In this document: one piece after another, positions 13,372 through 16,278 of the stretch
Layout of the letters: each line of letters begins with the position of its first letter
Numbering within the stretch: position 1 is the stretch's first letter
Source of the DNA: an uncultured Collinsella sp.
GTDB lineage: Bacteria > Actinomycetota > Coriobacteriia > Coriobacteriales > Coriobacteriaceae
Assembly (NCBI GenBank): GCA_900751665.1
Contig: CAADSV010000139.1
Coordinates: 1-16,278, forward strand
Direction of reading: 5' to 3'
DNA length: 16,278 nt
Notes under the pieces: model-generated
Told to the model about the DNA's origin: nothing
What the model saw: the letters and a program-made list of their open reading frames with translations, nothing else
Databases searched by the model: none
Position numbers and translations under genes: made by a program

Positions 13372-13863
13372 TTACGCCGGCATAGCCCCGAACCCGTCCA
13401 TCAAGAACAGCCTAAGAACCAGCTTGATGACATATCCCGGTTTGACTTCAGCCGTGCCAAAGACGCTGCGTTCGGCGAGCTCGCTGCAGTATGCGTAGAT
13501 ATCGCGGATAAGGTCCGCGCCCGAAAGCGTAAACATGTAGCCTGCGTCCGAAAGCGCATTGGGCGCGGCGGGCAACTTGGCCATGTGGCAGAACGTTTGC
13601 AGGTCGGGCGCCATAACATTCTGGTAGTCGAGGTGGCCGCTGGTATCCTGTGCGGCAAGCTCCAATTGGCGCACAAAATCCAGCGCCGCCGCTAACACAA
13701 AGCTCGGCGTAGGCGCATTGACGTCCTGAGTGGTCGCCACAAGCCTGCCCGCCGCCTGCGTGACAAGCCAAGCGACCTCGCGCTGGCAACGCACAGCCTT
13801 GCGCGTAACCGGCTTGATGGACGAAGAAGAAACGCTCCCCTTAGGCGGATTCGAAGCAGCCAT
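13372..13863 (-). CDS. Unknown 163-residue protein
   Basis: I do not recognise a named family. The first 20 residues are low-complexity (Ser/Pro/Lys), followed by a mainly helical, Ala/Leu-rich body without membrane segments, signal peptide or metal motifs. Segments such as REVAWLVTQAAGRLVATTQD and SGADLIRDIYAYCSELAERS look like amphipathic helices. A good GAGAGGG ribosome site 5 bases upstream supports the ATG at 13863, and codon use matches the genomic style, so it is probably real. It is convergent with the AlbA_2-domain gene and divergent from the HNH gene. A minus-strand TATACT at 13921-13926 could be its -10 box. A cytosolic structural or accessory role is possible; no function is assigned. 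Confidence 0.7.
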   Translation of the reverse strand: MAASNPPKGSVSSSSIKPVTRKAVRCQREVAWLVTQAAGRLVATTQDVNAPTPSFVLAAALDFVRQLELAAQDTSGHLDYQNVMAPDLQTFCHMAKLPAAPNALSDAGYMFTLSGADLIRDIYAYCSELAERSVFGTAEVKPGYVIKLVLRLFLMDGFGAMPA

Positions 13864-13983
13864 AAGACCCTCTCATGAACAATCCGGCCCAACAAGCCCG
13901 GATGAAACACGTGCTACATCAGTATACAGGGAAGTGGGGTAGCGGGGTACAAGCGCGCCAGCGGCAAACCGAGAGCATCAACG

Positions 13984-14862
13984 ATGCGCCGATCGCGGGA
14001 TTCAGGGATCTTCTGGCCGGGCCAGGATCGGGTGAAGCAAGATCCCAATAAGATCTTTGCGCTTTCGGTCCATAACTCTAAAAAGAGCTTCTACACCGAT
14101 GTGCCTCCGCTCTATTTGGACGATGGCACGTGGGTCATTAAGTATTCGGTTCAAGCGCCAGGCGCCGTTGGTTCTCGAGACCAAGACTATAACCGTAAAA
14201 TGCTCAACTGCATGGAATGTGGCGTTCCGGTCGGAGTCATATTTGCAACCGAGGTGGGCTACAAGGTGCTCGGCCTTGCGTTTGTTGAGCGGTTCGAGCC
14301 CGAAAACGGATGGTTTGTTCTGCACGGTCCTGTTCATAAAGGCGGACCGGACCCTCGTTTTGCACCCGATATGAGTTATCTGAAGCACATGCCCGTCGAT
14401 ATTGAGTTTGCCGGACAGGGTGCGACCGACGACGAAAAGGTCCGCTATGCGTTAAGGCGCGAGCGATTGGGGCAGCAATGGTTCCGCAAGCAGCTCGTTG
14501 CCGCCTATGACGGCCGTTGCGCGGTGTCGGACTGCGGCGTCAGCGAAGCTCTGGAGGCTGCACATATCGAGAATTACTCGGGACCCAAATCGCAGGTTGC
14601 CAGCAATGGCATTCTGCTTCGGCGCGATCTTCATTCCCTATTTGATGCTCACCTGATTTCGTTTGAGCCTGTTTGCGGCGAATATCGGCTGTGCGGATCG
14701 TACCTGCTGGATAAGACCGACTACGCTTCCTTTGCGGGTGCGACGCTAAGGCAGCCGAATGAGCGTCAGTGGCGACCCAATACGGTGTTTCTTGAGGCCC
14801 ATCGCATTGAGTTCGATCGCTCGGAAAAGAAGCGTGAAAAGGCGGGGCTTCTGCCGTATTAG
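13984..14862 (+). CDS. HNH endonuclease with PUA/SRA-like N-terminal domain (putative restriction-type nuclease)
   Basis: A 292-residue protein. The C-terminal half carries an HNH nuclease: YDGRCAVSDCG (Cys179, Cys184), EAAHIENYSG with His194, SNGILLRRDLHSLFD with Asn208 and His217, then a typical trailing strand. The N-terminal half (WVIKYSVQAPG, QDYNRKMLNCMECGVPVGVIF, GYKVLGLAFVERFEP) resembles the PUA/SRA-like domain found fused to HNH in putative type IV or modification-sensing restriction enzymes. In McrA-like proteins that domain reads modified bases. No methyltransferase gene is nearby, which fits a modification-dependent enzyme. The start is uncertain: the ATG at 13984 has only a weak GAGAG site, and the frame is open back to 13906 without another standard start codon. 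The HNH call is strong; the base-sensing role is inference. Confidence 0.8.
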   Translation: MRRSRDSGIFWPGQDRVKQDPNKIFALSVHNSKKSFYTDVPPLYLDDGTWVIKYSVQAPGAVGSRDQDYNRKMLNCMECGVPVGVIFATEVGYKVLGLAFVERFEPENGWFVLHGPVHKGGPDPRFAPDMSYLKHMPVDIEFAGQGATDDEKVRYALRRERLGQQWFRKQLVAAYDGRCAVSDCGVSEALEAAHIENYSGPKSQVASNGILLRRDLHSLFDAHLISFEPVCGEYRLCGSYLLDKTDYASFAGATLRQPNERQWRPNTVFLEAHRIEFDRSEKKREKAGLLPY

Positions 14863-14895
14863 CGTATTTGGCTTTGGCATTCTTTGACGATCGTG

Positions 14896-14925
14896 TTGTT
14901 TGATCGGATCGCGTGGCGATACAAT
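14896..14925 (+). promoter_or_regulatory. Candidate promoter of the small zinc-ribbon gene
   Basis: TTGTTT (14896-14901) lies 18 bp before TACAAT (14920-14925), about 60 bases before the ATG at 14985. Confidence 0.45.
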
Positions 14926-14984
14926 CTCGCGCACGCCCGCCGGTGCATGCTCTTCCTGTTTTGTATAGCGAGAGGGGAGCGTGT

Positions 14985-15269
14985 ATGAGCTGGCGAGGCG
15001 ATATTGCGATGGGGAAGTACGGAAAACTGCCGTGTGCCCTTATAGACAACAATATGTTTCCGAGCGTAGAGGTTGATTGCGGGTCGTTTGTCGTCACCTG
15101 CCCTTGCTGCGGCTCGCAAATACCGTGTCTCGACATTCGGTTTATCGATGCGCGCGACAGACTCAGCGACGAAGTGAGAAAACGGACAGGCGTTCATATG
15201 CCGGTGTATCCGGAGAAATGCCCTGTTTGTGGCCTCGATATCGTGTACGACGCCGGCGACGAGGGATAG
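14985..15269 (+). CDS. Small protein with two CxxC zinc-ribbon-like knuckles
   Basis: A 94-residue protein with CPCCGS at about residue 43 and CPVCGLDI near residue 84. This Cys4 arrangement is expected to bind one zinc ion; the intervening 37 residues are charged. There are no membrane segments. The ATG at 14985 is supported by AGGGGAG about 6 bases upstream and by a candidate promoter; a longer frame from 14913 lacks a ribosome site. It is convergent, 37 bases apart, with the DUF5710 gene. I do not recognise a named family. A nucleic-acid-binding or adaptor role is possible but unproven. Confidence 0.65.
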   Translation: MSWRGDIAMGKYGKLPCALIDNNMFPSVEVDCGSFVVTCPCCGSQIPCLDIRFIDARDRLSDEVRKRTGVHMPVYPEKCPVCGLDIVYDAGDEG

Positions 15270-15306
15270 GTGATGCGGAGGAGTTGGCTGTGAGTGTCTT
15301 TTGCCT

Positions 15307-15993
15307 CTACAAATAAATCCCCTCACCGAGTTGCTTGTGGAACTCGGCGTGATGGTCACGTGCCCAGGTAAAGAGCGCTTGGTCAAAGTCGGTGCGCGTG
15401 GCCGGGACGCCAAAGACGCCGGCAACTTCGACGCGCGCAAACTCCAGTGCCGGCAGCTTGTTGATGGCAGTGAGGGCAAATGGGGATGAGGGCTCCTCGA
15501 ACAGATAGCGGCTGCCTTGCAGCGCGCCGCAACTGGTGCAGGTGTTGCCGAGCGACGGGGCTTTGGAGGCTCGCGCGCCTACGGGCTTGTAGCCGCAGCG
15601 CTTATGAAGGTAGTCGCGGATCTCGCCCGGCGCGCAGCCAAGAGCGGGCACGATGGCGAGCGCGTTGGCGTTGGCCGTGTCGATGGCAATGTGTCCGGCC
15701 TTGTTGGGCGCGTGCGCAATGGCGATGGCCTTGCCGTCATCGGTTCGATAGGGAATGCCGAAGGCCGCGACCGAGGTCTCTTTGTGACACTTCCAGCACT
15801 CGCGCTTGCCCAGTACTAGATATATATACGGCGCTGAGGGGTCGGATCGGTCAACACCGGGCAGCCACTCGGCAAAGGGCTCGGGGTTGACGCCGCTGGG
15901 TACATACCAGACCTTCTTGGTCCGGTCCCATTTGGCGCCCAGCGCCTTGGCTTCTTCTTTGTGCGAAAAGGGGACATCGAGCTCGGTGCGCAT
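15307..15993 (-). CDS. DUF5710-domain protein with C-terminal zinc-ribbon-like Cys pairs
   Basis: A 228-residue protein. Residues about 4-45 match the DUF5710 type domain (LDVPFSHKEEAKALGAKWD, then VWYVPSGVN), a small module common in plasmid-borne and accessory primase or DNA-processing proteins, where it is thought to bind DNA. The remainder carries a CWKC pair near residue 65 and a CTSCG pair near residue 153, suggesting a zinc-binding fold with a long inserted segment. The ATG at 15993 is chosen over an upstream ATG because AAGGAG lies 5 bases before it. There is no signal peptide or membrane segment. The function is unknown; the domain assignment rests on recalled motif similarity. Confidence 0.7.
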   Translation of the reverse strand: MRTELDVPFSHKEEAKALGAKWDRTKKVWYVPSGVNPEPFAEWLPGVDRSDPSAPYIYLVLGKRECWKCHKETSVAAFGIPYRTDDGKAIAIAHAPNKAGHIAIDTANANALAIVPALGCAPGEIRDYLHKRCGYKPVGARASKAPSLGNTCTSCGALQGSRYLFEEPSSPFALTAINKLPALEFARVEVAGVFGVPATRTDFDQALFTWARDHHAEFHKQLGEGIYL

Positions 15994-16174
15994 GGCGGCT
16001 CCTTGGTGCTGCAGGTGCAAGTGGCCCAAGGATACCGCAGGGCGCAGACATCGCGGCGTTTTGCTGAGAAGTTGCGGTGCGGACTGATTGGTTATGCCGA
16101 TGGATAGATCGGCAAGTAGATGGTCGGCTTTTGGCTAGTTGGGCGGTTGGAACTGCCGGCGGATTTGGCGACAT

Positions 16175-16211
16175 AAAACAAAACAGCCCAGAGGACATAG
16201 CCTCTGAGCTG
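16175..16211 (-). terminator. Intrinsic terminator downstream of tRNA-Val
   Basis: On the minus strand an 11-bp stem containing one G-U pair (16201-16211 with 16184-16194) has a 6-base loop and is followed by TTTTGTTTT. It lies 8 bases beyond the encoded CCA end of the tRNA. Confidence 0.9.
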
Positions 16212-16219
16212 CGAACATT

Positions 16220-16278
16220 TGGTGGGCGTTAGAAGATTTGAACTTCTGACCTCTTCCGTGTCAGGGAAGCGCTCTCCC
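16220..16278 (-). tRNA. tRNA-Val (anticodon GAC), 5' end cut by window edge
   Basis: On the minus strand the sequence contains the end of the D-arm, the anticodon stem CTTCC/GGAAG with loop CTGACAC (anticodon GAC, valine), a 6-base variable region, the T-arm AGAAG-TTCAAAT-CTTCT, the 3' acceptor strand AACGCCC, discriminator A and an encoded CCA. The 5' acceptor strand, predicted GGGCGTT, and most of the D-arm lie past the window. Confidence 0.93.

Overview
The window is GC-rich, gene-dense bacterial DNA with strong Shine-Dalgarno sites, intrinsic terminators and mostly ATG starts. Codon choice, the gene set (RecQ, HutC-type GntR regulator, FrlB-like deglycase, L-2-hydroxyacid dehydrogenase, MetA, presequence-protease-like M16 peptidase) and the repeated short intergenic hairpins suggest a gut actinobacterium of the Coriobacteriia, most likely Collinsella or a close relative. 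The taxon is an inference from recollection of these families, not a search result.

Left part (1-5711), metabolism and repair: the 3' part of recQ runs into a gntR regulator gene two bases later. A promoter overlapped by 17-bp repeats then drives a sugar isomerase (SIS) gene of the fructoselysine-6-phosphate deglycase family. A strong hairpin separates this from a convergent lactate/2-hydroxyacid dehydrogenase gene. Divergent from that is metA, whose residue 111 is Glu, which predicts homoserine O-acetyltransferase activity.

Middle (5712-11372): a gene for an AbiEi-like winged-helix protein fused to a PD-(D/E)XK (DUF559/Vsr-like) nuclease domain sits between two gap-free 120-bp repeats whose offset is exactly 1,400 bp. 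Leftward genes follow for 5-formyltetrahydrofolate cyclo-ligase and a 1,012-residue M16C zinc peptidase. Between them is a 158-bp element with 26-bp terminal inverted repeats, plus a hairpin terminator that shares a 20-bp core with the metA/dehydrogenase intergenic region.

Right part (11373-16278), accessory in character: a divergent inverted-repeat copy of the first repeat family and a striking array of GAGAGATAA sites precede an AlbA_2/HATPase/winged-helix regulator gene. Then come an unknown Coriobacteria-type protein, an HNH endonuclease with a probable modified-base-reading N-terminal domain, a small zinc-ribbon protein, a DUF5710/zinc-ribbon protein, a terminator and a partial tRNA-Val(GAC).

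Candidates for new biology are the repeat-framed AbiEi-nuclease unit and the two-cluster GAGAGATAA control region. Several intergenic regions carry short interspersed inverted repeats of at least four families.
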